A DNA stretch of 64,000 nucleotides. It comes from Xanthomonas sp. DAR 34887. GTDB lineage: Bacteria; Pseudomonadota; Gammaproteobacteria; Xanthomonadales; Xanthomonadaceae. Shown here piece by piece: positions 1 through 11,331 of this stretch; positions within the stretch are counted from its first letter, which is position 1; each line of letters starts with the position of its first letter. The position numbers were made by a program, and so were the translations under genes. Below the pieces are notes generated by a model. It was not told where the DNA came from, ran no database searches, and saw nothing but the letters and a program-made list of their open reading frames with translations. The stretch lies in NCBI RefSeq assembly GCF_041245805.1, contig NZ_CP162490.1:5123001-5187000 (forward strand), read 5' to 3'.

Positions 1-1235
1 CCGTGCGGGCCGGGCGCGGCGTGGCCGCAGCCCAGCAGTTGGTGCAGCAGCGGGTTGCGCATGGTCTGCGCGCGCAGCTCCACACCGGTGGCATTGATCA
101 GGTAGTGGGCGTCCAGCTGCAGCGCCAGGCCATCGGGGCCGACCGCATTGACCTGCACGCAGGCGCCGACCGGGAACACCGTGTCCAATCGCGCGCGGTG
201 CACGCGCAGTTGGCCGATCCGGCGCATCGCCTGCAATTGCGCGAACACCGGCGCGGCGATGCGGTGCCGGTGCGCATCCCAGTAGCGCACGGCATGGCGC
301 AGGAAGCGCCGCTGTTCGGCGGCCGACAGCGACTGCCACAGCGCCTGGCCCAGCGGCCGCAGCCGCTCCATCACGCTCTGCCATGGCAGGCCGTGCGCCT
401 GTGCCGCAGCCGCCTGCCGACGCAGCGCACGCAGGCGCTGACGCAACGGCAGCGCCAGCAGCGGCTGCGGATCGAAGTCGGCCGCGGTGTGACCGGCATG
501 TTCGGCATGCGGCAGCGGCAGCACCGCGTGCCGCGAGATCACGTGGACCGGGCCGCGGTGCGCGTTGGCGAGCAGGGTCAGCACGCTGTCGGCCATGCTC
601 AGGCCGGCGCCGACGATGCACACCGTGGATTCGCGCGGGATCGCGCGCAGCTGTTCGTAGTTCCAGGCGTCCACGCGCACATGCGCGGGCAGGCTGGCCG
701 CGCCGCGCGCCGGCAGCGGGCGCAGGCTGTTGCCCAGCGCCAGCACCGTCGCGCGCGCGCGCAGCGTCGCGCCATCCTGCAGGTGCAGCGCCTGGCCGTG
801 GGCGTCCGGATTCAGCGCCAGCACCCGCTGCTGCCGCCACTGCAGCTGCGCCGGACTCGCGGCCTGCGCCTGTGCCAGGCGCGCGCGCAGATAGTCGGCG
901 TAATGGCGGCGCTGCACATAGGCCTGCGCCAGCGCGTCGCGCTGCAACGCCGGATACAGCGCCTGCTGCTGCAGCCATTCGAGGAAGTCGTCGGGCTGCT
1001 CGGCGAAGGCGCTCATGCGTCCGGCCGGTACGTTCAGCAGATGCTCCGCGCAGGGCGTCGCGTAGGCCACGCCCTGCGCCAGCGCCGCCTGCGGTTCGAT
1101 CAGCTGCAGCCGCAGTGCCTGCGTGGCCTGCCGCAGCAGCTGCAGCGCCACCAGGGTGCCGGCCGCGCCGCCGCCGACGATGGCGATATCGCAGTCGCAG
1201 TCGCCATCGGATGCGGTGGGCAGGAGGTCGCTCAT
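1..1235 (-). CDS. FAD/NAD(P)-binding protein, C-terminus outside window
   Basis: The reading frame starts with ATG at 1235 and is open to the window edge (about 411 residues visible), so the 3' end is missing. Residues 15-27 read DCDIAIVGGGAAG, a Rossmann dinucleotide-binding motif. Around residues 45-65 comes a stretch (GVAYATP, HLLNVPAGRM) typical of the NAD_binding_9 / FAD-NAD(P)-binding family (PF13454). A second nucleotide-binding motif (VCIVGAGLSMAD) follows near residue 190. Proteins of this family are flavin-dependent and mostly uncharacterised; a specific reaction cannot be assigned. The gene is followed on the same strand by nothing visible, and lies 115 nt downstream of the cardiolipin synthase gene. 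It has no visible signal peptide and is probably cytoplasmic. The family assignment is solid, the function open. Confidence 0.8.
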   Translation of the reverse strand, partial: MSDLLPTASDGDCDCDIAIVGGGAAGTLVALQLLRQATQALRLQLIEPQAALAQGVAYATPCAEHLLNVPAGRMSAFAEQPDDFLEWLQQQALYPALQRDALAQAYVQRRHYADYLRARLAQAQAASPAQLQWRQQRVLALNPDAHGQALHLQDGATLRARATVLALGNSLRPLPARGAASLPAHVRVDAWNYEQLRAIPRESTVCIVGAGLSMADSVLTLLANAHRGPVHVISRHAVLPLPHAEHAGHTAADFDPQPLLALPLRQRLRALRRQAAAAQAHGLPWQSVMERLRPLGQALWQSLSAAEQRRFLRHAVRYWDAHRHRIAAPVFAQLQAMRRIGQLRVHRARLDTVFPVGACVQVNAVGPDGLALQLDAHYLINATGVELRAQTMRNPLLHQLLGCGHAAPGPH

Positions 1236-1350
1236 GCCGGCGATTGTAAGGGATGCCCTCGCCGGCTCCGCCGGTGGCTAAGAACCATCGCTCATGTCGG
1301 CGCGAACATCGCGCATGGCGGGGACATCATGCTGTCATCTGCGTCCGCTC

Positions 1351-2769
1351 TCACATCAACGCATCGGCCAGGCGGGCGATGCCCTCGCGGCTGCGCCGCC
1401 AGGCGGGCCGCTTGCGCCATTCCTGCAGCGACAGCGCGCGCGCATCGGCCAGGTAGTCGGCCTCCACCACGCGCAGCCGCTGCACCACCTCGGCGCAGTA
1501 GCACAGCACGCCGATCTCGGCGTTCAGCGCGAAGGAGCGGATGTCCAGATTGATCGAGCCGACCAGGGCGATGCCCTCGTCCACGCTCAGGTGCTTGGCA
1601 TGCAGGAAGCACGGCCGGTACAGCGCGATCTTGACCCCGCTGCGCAGCAGTTCGTCGTAGTAGGCCTCCTGCGCCCAGGCGGTGAGCCGCTGGTTGCTGC
1701 TCTCCGACAGGATCAGCTGCACGTCCACCCCGGACAGCGCGGCGATGCGCAGCGCGCTGAGCGTGGCCTCGTCGGGCACGAAGTACGGCGTCACCATCAC
1801 GATCCGGCGCCGCGCCAGGTGGATCAGCGCGTTGACCGCATCGCGCGCGTTTTCGAACGGATACGCCGGGCCGCTGGGCAGCAGTTGCGTGGCGGTGTCG
1901 GCGCCGTGCACCGCGGTGACCTCGGTCACGCGCAAGCGCTCGCCGGTCTCGATGAACCAGTCGCTGGCAAACACCGCTTCCAGATGCGCGACCACCGGCC
2001 CCTGCACCCGCGCCACCAGTTCGCGGTTGGGATGGCCGCGCACGAATTCGGCGTCGGCCAGGTTCTGCGAACCGATGTAGCCGACGCGGTTGTCGATCAC
2101 CGCGATCTTGCGGTGGTTGCGCAGGTCCATGCGCCCGCTGCGGCGCCAGCGCAGACCGCCCGGCAGCAGCGCCTGCACCTCGACCCCGGCCGCGCGCAGG
2201 CGCTTGCGGTAGCGGCGCAATCCGCGCTTGCCGCCACGCGCATCGAGCAGCAGGCGGCAGCGCACGCCGCGCGCGGCGGCGCGCAACAACGCCGCCACCA
2301 CCGCGTCGCCGACCGCATCGTCGAACATCAGGTAGTACAGCAGGTGCACGCGCTCCACCGCCGCGTCGATGTCGTCGATCAACGCCTGCAGCGAGTCCGC
2401 ATAGCGATCGAGCAATTCCACCGTGTTGCCATGGGTGGGCATGAAATCGCCCTGGCGCTCGATCAGCGGCACGACTTCGGCGATCGCGGTGTCGGCGGGC
2501 GGAGCCCAGCGCAGCGCGGTCAACGGCACCTGCTGCTCGCGGATCACCTGCGAGGCCTGCGCCTGGCGCTGGATGCGTTCGCGCGACAGCCACGGGTGGC
2601 CCAGCAGCAGGTACAGCGGCAAGCCGAGCACCGGCACGAAGCCGACCAGCAACAGCCAGCTGCGCGCCGCGCCGGGCGTGGTGCGCGCCGGAATCCACAG
2701 CAGCGCCACCAGCCGGATCAGCCAGTCCAGCGCCAGCAGCCAGGTGCCTTCCAACCAGAACGGCAGCAT
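1351..2769 (-). CDS. cls: Cardiolipin synthase (phospholipase D superfamily)
   Basis: This 472-residue protein should join two phosphatidylglycerol molecules into cardiolipin plus glycerol at the inner membrane. The N-terminus holds two hydrophobic segments (about residues 6-22 and 36-58, the latter with GFVPVLGLPLYLLLG), the PLDc_N anchor of bacterial Cls. Two HKD catalytic motifs are present: NHRKIAVID followed by GYIGSQN in the first half, and LHAKHLSVD followed by ALVGSINLDIRS in the second. Length fits the family (about 480). The frame is open further upstream to 2928, but the start at 2769 (MLPFWLEG) was preferred because the upstream residues are Arg/Ala-rich and would precede the membrane anchor. 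The phospholipase D fold is certain; ClsA-type rather than ClsB/C-type is inferred from the anchor. Confidence 0.9.
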   Translation of the reverse strand: MLPFWLEGTWLLALDWLIRLVALLWIPARTTPGAARSWLLLVGFVPVLGLPLYLLLGHPWLSRERIQRQAQASQVIREQQVPLTALRWAPPADTAIAEVVPLIERQGDFMPTHGNTVELLDRYADSLQALIDDIDAAVERVHLLYYLMFDDAVGDAVVAALLRAAARGVRCRLLLDARGGKRGLRRYRKRLRAAGVEVQALLPGGLRWRRSGRMDLRNHRKIAVIDNRVGYIGSQNLADAEFVRGHPNRELVARVQGPVVAHLEAVFASDWFIETGERLRVTEVTAVHGADTATQLLPSGPAYPFENARDAVNALIHLARRRIVMVTPYFVPDEATLSALRIAALSGVDVQLILSESSNQRLTAWAQEAYYDELLRSGVKIALYRPCFLHAKHLSVDEGIALVGSINLDIRSFALNAEIGVLCYCAEVVQRLRVVEADYLADARALSLQEWRKRPAWRRSREGIARLADALM

Positions 2770-2926
2770 CGCGACCCTTCGCAAGCCAAGTCGCCCGATT
2801 CTGCGGGCTGCGGCGGCAAACGCAACCGTTGCGTGCCGTGCCGTGACGCGGCCGGCGGCGCGCAGGCCGGGCGCTCGTCTCGCCGCGAGCGGCCCAGCCA
2901 GAACACCATGTGCGGACCCCAGACGC

Positions 2927-2954
2927 ACGAAACCCGCCTTGCGGCGGGTTTCGT
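2927..2954 (-). terminator. Hairpin terminator of the rpmB-rpmG operon
   Basis: A 12-bp perfect stem (ACGAAACCCGCC / GGCGGGTTTCGT) with a 4-nt loop lies 35 nt past the rpmG stop codon. There is no long U tract in the transcript, so termination efficiency is inferred from stem strength only. Confidence 0.7.
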
Positions 2955-2988
2955 GTCGACCTGGAAAGGCGATCCAGCGATCAGTCGA

Positions 2989-3153
2989 TCACTTGATCTT
3001 GCCTTCCTTGTACAGGACGTGCTTGCGCACGACCGGGTCGTACTTCAGGAATTCCATCTTCCCGGGGGTGTTCTTCTTGTTCTTGTCCGTGGTGTAGAAG
3101 TGGCCGGTACCGGCCGAGGAAATCATACGGACCTTATCGCGCTTGCCTGCCAT
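2989..3153 (-). CDS. rpmG: 50S ribosomal protein L33
   Basis: A 54-residue basic protein beginning MAGKRDKVRMISSAGTGHFY and ending KEGKIK, matching bacterial L33 in length and sequence throughout. It is a component of the large ribosomal subunit near the E site. It lacks the CxxC zinc motifs found in zinc-binding L33 forms, so it is the C-minus type. It follows rpmB by 13 nt on the same strand, the usual rpmB-rpmG operon, and is followed by a strong hairpin at 2927-2954. Confidence 0.97.
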   Translation of the reverse strand: MAGKRDKVRMISSAGTGHFYTTDKNKKNTPGKMEFLKYDPVVRKHVLYKEGKIK

Positions 3154-3166
3154 GATGCGTTACTCC

Positions 3167-3403
3167 TCAGACCTTTTCGCCGCGCGCACGCAGCTCAGCC
3201 AGAACGACGTCGATGCCGTTCTTGTCGATGGTGCGCAGCGCGTGCGCGGAAACCTTCAGCTTGACCCAGCGGTTCTCGCTGGCGACCCAGAAGCGGCGCT
3301 CGTGCAGGTTGGGCAGGAAGCGACGACGGGTTCTGTTGTTGGCGTGGGAGACGTTGTTACCCGTCTGCACACGCTTGCCGGACACTTGGCATACGCGGGA
3401 CAT
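3167..3403 (-). CDS. rpmB: 50S ribosomal protein L28
   Basis: A 78-residue ribosomal protein starting MSRVCQVSGKRVQTGNNVSH, the canonical L28 N-terminus, with the conserved NRTRRRFLPNLH segment after it. The frame is open 25 codons further upstream, but the ATG at 3403 gives the family's usual length and start. It is the first gene of the two-gene rpmB-rpmG unit. The roughly 170 nt upstream, to the end of the neighbouring CDF gene, must carry its promoter. Confidence 0.97.
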   Translation of the reverse strand: MSRVCQVSGKRVQTGNNVSHANNRTRRRFLPNLHERRFWVASENRWVKLKVSAHALRTIDKNGIDVVLAELRARGEKV

Positions 3404-3576
3404 TACGCACCTCGATAGAAAGTTTGAGTCGCCCATAGCCTGGGAGACGGCGGCCCCGGCAGCCTTGTGGGCCACCACGCGTCGTGGGAAATCAAGCAGT
3501 TACGCCGGGGAAGGCCGGCCGGAGATCGCGTATCCGGCCGCCGCTCCGACCGAAGCCGGGCACAGCGAGCCGCGCA

Positions 3577-4242
3577 TTATGCATGCCTTTCCCTTGTGTC
3601 GCAAGCACTTACCGGCGCCGCGCGGGCCTGGCGCAGTTCCGCCCAGGCGCGCCGCGCCACCTGCCAGGCCGAGCGCAGGAACAGCAGCAACAAAGCCGCG
3701 GCGATCAGCAGGTCCGGCCAGCCGGCACCGAACGCCCACACCGCGACGCTGGCCAGGATGACCGCGCCGCCCTCGTAGACGTCGTTGAGCGAGCACGCCC
3801 AGGCCGAGGCCAGGTTGATGTCGCCGCGCCGGTACGGCCACAGCAGGCGCAGGCACAGCAGGTTCGCCGCCAGGTTCAGCGCCGCGGCCACGCCCATGCT
3901 CTCGAACAGCGGCAGCTGCGGGTGCAGCAGCTTCCAGCCGATGCCCACGGCCACCGCCAACGCCGCGGCCAGGATCAGCGCGGCCTTGAGCAGCGCCACC
4001 CGCGCCTTGGCCGCCAGGCTGGCGCCGACCACGGCCAGGCTCAGCGCATAGGTCAACGCATCGCCGAGGTTGTCCAGGCTGCCGGACAGCAGCGAGGCCG
4101 AGCCGCTGTGCCAGGCGCTGGCCAGCATCATCGCGAAGGTGCCGGCGTTGATCGCCAGCACCCACCACAGCACCCGCCGCTGGCGCGCCTGCATCGCCGC
4201 CACGTCCAGGGTCTTGCCGCACCCGCAGCAGTTGTCGGCCAT
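3577..4242 (-). CDS. Short CDF-family cation efflux protein
   Basis: A 221-residue polytopic protein with about six hydrophobic segments between residues 24 and 185. The cation diffusion facilitator signature is visible in the second segment (SASLLSGSLDNLGDALTYA, with metal-ligand-type D57 and D61), and a second Asp-containing site (SLNDVYEGG) occurs in the fifth segment. Unlike CzcD or FieF it has no cytoplasmic C-terminal domain, so it is a truncated-type CDF carrier. The N-terminus carries CCGC at residues 5-8, possibly a metal-sensing or metal-loading site. It starts 3 nt after the czcA stop codon, so it is the last gene of the czc cluster and probably exports the same divalent metals (Zn, Co, Cd) from cytoplasm to periplasm. 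The exact metal is not determinable. Confidence 0.85.
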   Translation of the reverse strand: MADNCCGCGKTLDVAAMQARQRRVLWWVLAINAGTFAMMLASAWHSGSASLLSGSLDNLGDALTYALSLAVVGASLAAKARVALLKAALILAAALAVAVGIGWKLLHPQLPLFESMGVAAALNLAANLLCLRLLWPYRRGDINLASAWACSLNDVYEGGAVILASVAVWAFGAGWPDLLIAAALLLLFLRSAWQVARRAWAELRQARAAPVSACDTRERHA

Positions 4243-4245
4243 CGC

Positions 4246-7458
<3,213 letters not shown>

Positions 7459-7498
7459 CGCGGCGGCCTCCGTGCGCGGCGCTGGACGCCCCGCTTTT

Positions 7499-7583
7499 CT
7501 GTAGGAGCGGCTTCAGCCGCGACCGATCTGCCGGCATCCCATTTATGTTCGGGTTTCTGTCGCGGCTGAAGCCGCTCCTACAG
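7499..7583. repeat. REPIN (inverted pair of type I REPs) between czcB and czcA
   Basis: The REP GTAGGAGCGGCTTCAGCCGCGAC occurs at 7501-7523 and its reverse complement at 7559-7581, both perfect, separated by 35 nt. Together they can form one long hairpin. It sits inside the czcCBA transcription unit, where it could lower or stabilise the czcA part of the message. Confidence 0.9.
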
Positions 7584-7601
7584 GGGTGTCCCATGCGCAG
7601 C

Positions 7602-8873
7602 TCAATGCTCATGCGACGCCCCCGACTTCTCGATGTCCGCCTTGACCAGGTAGCTCTGCTCCACCACCACCTCGTCGCCGGCCTTCAGCCCGGACAGCAC
7701 CTGCACCTGGCGCGCATCGCGCGCGCCGAGTTGCAGCGGCCGCGCTTCGTAGGTGTCGCCCACGCGCACGAACGCCACGTCCCCGTCGCGGAAGGTCTGC
7801 AAGGCGGTCACCGGCACCACCAGCGCGGCCGGTTGCTGCGCCACGGTGACCCGCGCCTTCACCGCCGAGCCCGGCCGCCACAGTCCGTCTTCGTTGCGCA
7901 ACACCGCGCGCGCCACCGTGCTCTGGCTGGCGGTGGCAGTGCCCGGCAACACGCGTTCCAGCGTGGTCTGCGCGACGGTGCCGTCGCTGATCCGGGTCAC
8001 CGTCACCGGCGCGCCGGCGGCAATGTGGCCGGCGTCGGCGCCGAAGATGTGCAGGTCCACCCACAGCGTGGACAGGTCGGCGATCTCGAACAGCGCCTGG
8101 CCCTCGGCGGCGTTGCTGCCGACGCTGGCAGTGCGCGCCAGCACCGTGCCGGCGATCGGTGCGCTGATCGTGTAGGTGGTCAGGCTCAGGTTGCTTTCCA
8201 CCGTGGCCAACACCTGCCCGGCGCGCACGCGGTCGCCGACGTTGGCGCGCAGGCTGCGCACCGGGCCGGGGAAACGCGCGGTTGCCTGCGCCTGGGCGCC
8301 TTCGGCCGGGGTCAGCAGGCCCTGCACCTCGTGTTCGTCGGCGATGCTGCCAGGGCCGACCGGGGCCACGCGGATACCCGCATCGGCGGCGATCTTCGCC
8401 GCGATGTCGGTACGGCCTTCGTAGCTGGGATAGGTCCAGCGCAGCGCCTTGCCCTGCACCGTGGCGCGCACCTCCACGTCGAACGAATGCGGCTCGCGCA
8501 CCTCGCTGTCGGCCAGCAGGCTGCCGTCGTCGCGTGCGCGCAGGCGGTGCGTCTCGGCCACGCCGCCCAGCCGCGTGAGCCGCACCTCGACGCTGCCGGC
8601 GCCGGGCGGCAACGGCTTGCCGTCACGGTACAGCCAGGCCTGGTAGGTCGGTGGCGTGCCGTCCTCGGCGATCGCCAGTTCGACCGCGGTGCCGTCCTGT
8701 TCGAGCAGGCGCCCGCCGTGTGCGCCCTTGCGTGCTTCCTCGGCATGGGCTTCGCCGCCTGCGCCATGCGCGTCGGCGTCGTCGTGGCTGGCGTCGTCGC
8801 CCGCGCCGGCGCAACCGCCGAGCAGCAGTCCAAGCAACAGCGGCGCGATCAGCGCAGCGGATCGGAGTTTCAT
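7602..8873 (-). CDS. czcB: Heavy-metal efflux periplasmic adaptor, CzcB family lipoprotein
   Basis: A 423-residue membrane-fusion protein linking the CzcA pump to the CzcC outer-membrane channel. It starts with a lipoprotein signal (hydrophobic residues 8-18, lipobox LGGC with Cys21). A His/Asp/Glu-rich segment follows (residues 28-52), likely binding metal in the periplasm. The biotinyl-lipoyl-like halves and barrel domain of HlyD/CzcB proteins follow (GPVRSLRANVGDRVRAGQVL; TISAPIAGTVLART; FRDGDVAFVRVGD), and the C-terminus ends SHEH. The frame stays open upstream through the gap to czcC, but ATG 8873 is the only start that gives the signal peptide. czcC lies 110 nt upstream, and czcA follows after the REPIN. 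Confidence 0.9.
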   Translation of the reverse strand: MKLRSAALIAPLLLGLLLGGCAGAGDDASHDDADAHGAGGEAHAEEARKGAHGGRLLEQDGTAVELAIAEDGTPPTYQAWLYRDGKPLPPGAGSVEVRLTRLGGVAETHRLRARDDGSLLADSEVREPHSFDVEVRATVQGKALRWTYPSYEGRTDIAAKIAADAGIRVAPVGPGSIADEHEVQGLLTPAEGAQAQATARFPGPVRSLRANVGDRVRAGQVLATVESNLSLTTYTISAPIAGTVLARTASVGSNAAEGQALFEIADLSTLWVDLHIFGADAGHIAAGAPVTVTRISDGTVAQTTLERVLPGTATASQSTVARAVLRNEDGLWRPGSAVKARVTVAQQPAALVVPVTALQTFRDGDVAFVRVGDTYEARPLQLGARDARQVQVLSGLKAGDEVVVEQSYLVKADIEKSGASHEH

Positions 8874-8983
8874 CGTAGGAATTCCTGAAAGACGCCGGCG
8901 GCGGACGCCAGGCGTTGGGAGAAGGGAGGCGGATGCGATGGCAGACGCCGGCGCGCGGCGGATGCGCAGCGGCACCGAACGGC

Positions 8984-10255
8984 TCATCGCGCCACCTGCG
9001 ATGTGGGCGCGAGCACGAATGGCTGTCCGGTCAGGCGCTGGATCTCGATCAGCGCGGTCTGCGCTTCGATCGCCGCGGCCAGCTGCTGCCGCCGCGCATC
9101 GCCATGCTGGGCCTGCAACTGCGCCCACTCCAGATAGCTGATCGCCCCGCCGCGGTAAGCGCGCTCGGCGGCGGCCTCGGCACGTGTCAGTTTCGGCAGC
9201 ACGTCGTCGCGCATGCGCGCCACTTCCAGCTGCGCGGCGCGGTAGCGGCCGTGCGCGTCGGCGAGCGTGGAGTACAGCGCCAGCGCCTGCGCCTCGCGCT
9301 CCACGCCGAGCAATTCGCGCTCGGCCTCGGCGGCGCGGATCTCCGGCTGCGCGCGCGCGGCGCTGCCCAACGGCAGCGAGACCCCGGCGACCAACGCGGT
9401 GGCATCGCCGTCCTGCAGCCGGCGCACGCCGAACTGCCAGTCCAGGTCGGGCCGCGCCTGGCTGCGTGCCAGCCGCAGCCGCGCCTCGCGCACCCGCGCC
9501 TCGCCGGCGAAGCGCGCCAGCTCCGGGGTGGCATCGAGCAGCGCGGCCAGCACGTCGAAATCCGGCACCGCCGGCAACGCCATTGGATCGCCGGTCGTTT
9601 GCGCGAAGCCGGGATCGCGTTCGCCCCACAGCACCGCCAAGTGGCGGCGCGCGGCGGCGTGCTCCTGCTGCGCGCGATCGCGGTCCAGTTCCGCACGCGC
9701 CTGCAGCGCCTGTGCGGTCAGCAGCACCGATTCGGGCGAGGCGCCGGCCTGCAGCCGCTGCCGCGCCGCGGCGACGGTGCGCTGGCGCTGCGCCAGGTCG
9801 GCGGCGGCGATGGCCTGGCGCTGCGCGGCGGCGGCGATCGCCAGGTAACGGCGCGCGACCTCGGCGAGCAGGTCCAGCCGCGCCAGTTCGCGCTGCGGCG
9901 CCAGCGCATCGATGCGCGCCTGGGCCAGGGTGCGGCGCGCGTCGAGCTTGCCGCCGCGTTCGAGCACGCCGGCCAGGGTGACGGTCAGTTCGGCCTGGTC
10001 CAGGCCGCGCGCATCGCCGCTGCCGAAGGCGTTTTCCAGTTCGGCGCCCAGCCGCAACGGCGGACGCAGCGCCTCGCGCTCGGCCTCGGCGGCGAGCACG
10101 CGGCGCTGGCCGTCGGCCAGGCGCAGGTCGGGATGGGACTGGGCGACGCGGGCGAAGGCGTCGTCCAGGGTGAGCACAGCATCGGGCGGCACGGCCTGCG
10201 CCCACGCGCAGGGCGCGACCGCGAAGGCGGCAACAGCCGCCAGTCGCAACCACAT
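8984..10255 (-). CDS. czcC: Outer-membrane efflux protein, CzcC/TolC family
   Basis: A 423-residue protein with a Sec signal peptide (residues 1-20, cleavage around AWA-QA). Two repeats of long Ala/Arg/Glu/Leu-rich helices follow, starting LTLDDAFARVAQSHPDLRLADG and again after residue 220, the architecture of TolC-type outer-membrane channels. The length matches CzcC. It forms the outer-membrane exit duct of the CzcCBA export system encoded by the two following genes. A weak Shine-Dalgarno (GGAGAAG) precedes ATG 10255. Its start is 55 nt from the end of the small His-containing protein gene, suggesting one operon of five genes down to the CDF carrier. Confidence 0.9.
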   Translation of the reverse strand: MWLRLAAVAAFAVAPCAWAQAVPPDAVLTLDDAFARVAQSHPDLRLADGQRRVLAAEAEREALRPPLRLGAELENAFGSGDARGLDQAELTVTLAGVLERGGKLDARRTLAQARIDALAPQRELARLDLLAEVARRYLAIAAAAQRQAIAAADLAQRQRTVAAARQRLQAGASPESVLLTAQALQARAELDRDRAQQEHAAARRHLAVLWGERDPGFAQTTGDPMALPAVPDFDVLAALLDATPELARFAGEARVREARLRLARSQARPDLDWQFGVRRLQDGDATALVAGVSLPLGSAARAQPEIRAAEAERELLGVEREAQALALYSTLADAHGRYRAAQLEVARMRDDVLPKLTRAEAAAERAYRGGAISYLEWAQLQAQHGDARRQQLAAAIEAQTALIEIQRLTGQPFVLAPTSQVAR

Positions 10256-10310
10256 GGGACTTCTCCGGAATCGGGGATCGATGGACGGGCCGGCAGGCGC
10301 CGGCGGTGCA

Positions 10311-10679
10311 TCAAGCCGCGATCGGAGGCCGCAGCGGGGTTTCCAGCAGGTGCGAGCGGTAGTCCTGGTGCGCGGCGCCCGGGCGCGGCTGTACGGCCAA
10401 TGGCAGGCCCTGCCAGATCAGCGACGACAGCAGCGCCGGACTCTGCCCGTGGCAGTAGCCGCTGTGCATCAGCGCGTGCATCAGGCTGGCGCCATCGCGC
10501 TCGCCTGCGCCGTCGCCGCGGTGCGGCGCGTCTTCGTCCACGTGCGCCTGGTCGTGCGCCATTGCATGCACATCGCCCAGCGCGCAGGCCACCGGCGCCA
10601 CCAACACGCCCAGCGCCAGCATCGCCAGCGCCATCAGGCGCAGCAAGGGGTGGAGCAGGCGGGCGCGGCGGATGGACAT
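10311..10679 (-). CDS. Small secreted His-containing protein, first gene of the czc cluster
   Basis: A 122-residue protein with an N-terminal hydrophobic signal/anchor (about residues 10-34, LMALAMLALGVLVAPVACA). A His/Asp-rich centre follows (DVHAMAHDQAHVDEDAPH) and a second His cluster (LMHALMHSGYCHG). Position and character resemble CzcI, the small periplasmic protein encoded before czcC in Cupriavidus, and DUF2946-like proteins, but similarity to either cannot be shown by eye. A periplasmic metal-sensing or metal-buffering role is inferred from the His clusters and the operon. ATG 10679 was chosen because it places the hydrophobic stretch as a normal signal peptide; an ATG at 10715 in the same frame is less likely. 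Confidence 0.65.
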   Translation of the reverse strand: MSIRRARLLHPLLRLMALAMLALGVLVAPVACALGDVHAMAHDQAHVDEDAPHRGDGAGERDGASLMHALMHSGYCHGQSPALLSSLIWQGLPLAVQPRPGAAHQDYRSHLLETPLRPPIAA

Positions 10680-10715
10680 GGACGCCAGCCTAGCGATGTG
10701 GGCGGGGTTACACAA

Positions 10716-10911
10716 TCGCAGGTGGAGAGAGGCGACGGCGGTCGTGGGGTTGTTGTGGGCGTATCCGTGCAGCGCTGATGGGCGTGGATCGTCCGGCGTC
10801 CGGCGCGCTCGTATCGCGCAGGTGGTCGTACTCTCAGCCGGCGCTGCACGCCACCTTCCCCCGAAAAGGGGGCCATGGTCCCAGTGGGAGAAGGGGACAG
10901 CAGCTAGCCCC
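10716..10911. other. Intergenic region upstream of the czc cluster
   Basis: No supportable coding sequence. It must contain the promoter of the minus-strand czc cluster, close to 10680-10760. From about 10850 it grades into degenerate pieces of the tandem repeat that follows. Confidence 0.5.
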
Positions 10912-11320
10912 CTCTCCCATCGGGAGAGGGCTGGGGTGAGGGTACGGCGCGAAAGCGACTCGCAGAGTTGGGGGTGCGCGAGGCTGCGCCCATACCCTCA
11001 TCCGCCCCTACGGGGCACCTTCTCCCGGGGGAGAAGGGACAGCCGAGCCCCTCTCCCATCGGAAGAGGGGTTGGGGTGAGGGTACGGCGCGAACGCGACT
11101 CGCGGCGTTCGAAGTGCACGAGGCTACGCACGTACCCTCATCCGCCCCTGCGGGGCACCTTCTCCCGGGCGAGAAGGGACAGCCGAGCCCCTCTCCCATC
11201 GGGAGAGGGGTTGGGGTGAGGGTACGGCGCGAAAGCGACTCGCGGCCTTCGAAGTGCACGAGGCTGCGCCCGTACCCTCATCCGCCCCTACGGGGCACCT
11301 TCTCCCGGCGGGAGAAGGGA
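10912..11320. repeat. Three tandem ~140-bp intergenic repeat units
   Basis: Units begin CTCTCCCATCGG at 10912, 11051 and 11191 (periods 139 and 140). Each contains GAGAGGG-TTGGGGTGAGGGTACGGCGCG, a variable stretch, then ACCCTCATCCGCCCC-ACGGGGCACCTTCTCCC. The start and end of each unit can pair with each other (GGGTGAGGGTA / TACCCTCATC; CTCCC / GGGAG), so each unit can fold into a long hairpin. The array abuts the 3' end of the DUF885 gene. Confidence 0.85.
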
Positions 11321-11331
11321 GTGCGCGCGCG

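Noticed and set aside
10912..11320. Possible CRISPR array
   Set aside because: Only three units of about 140 bp without unique spacers and without cas genes; a tandem intergenic repeat explains it.
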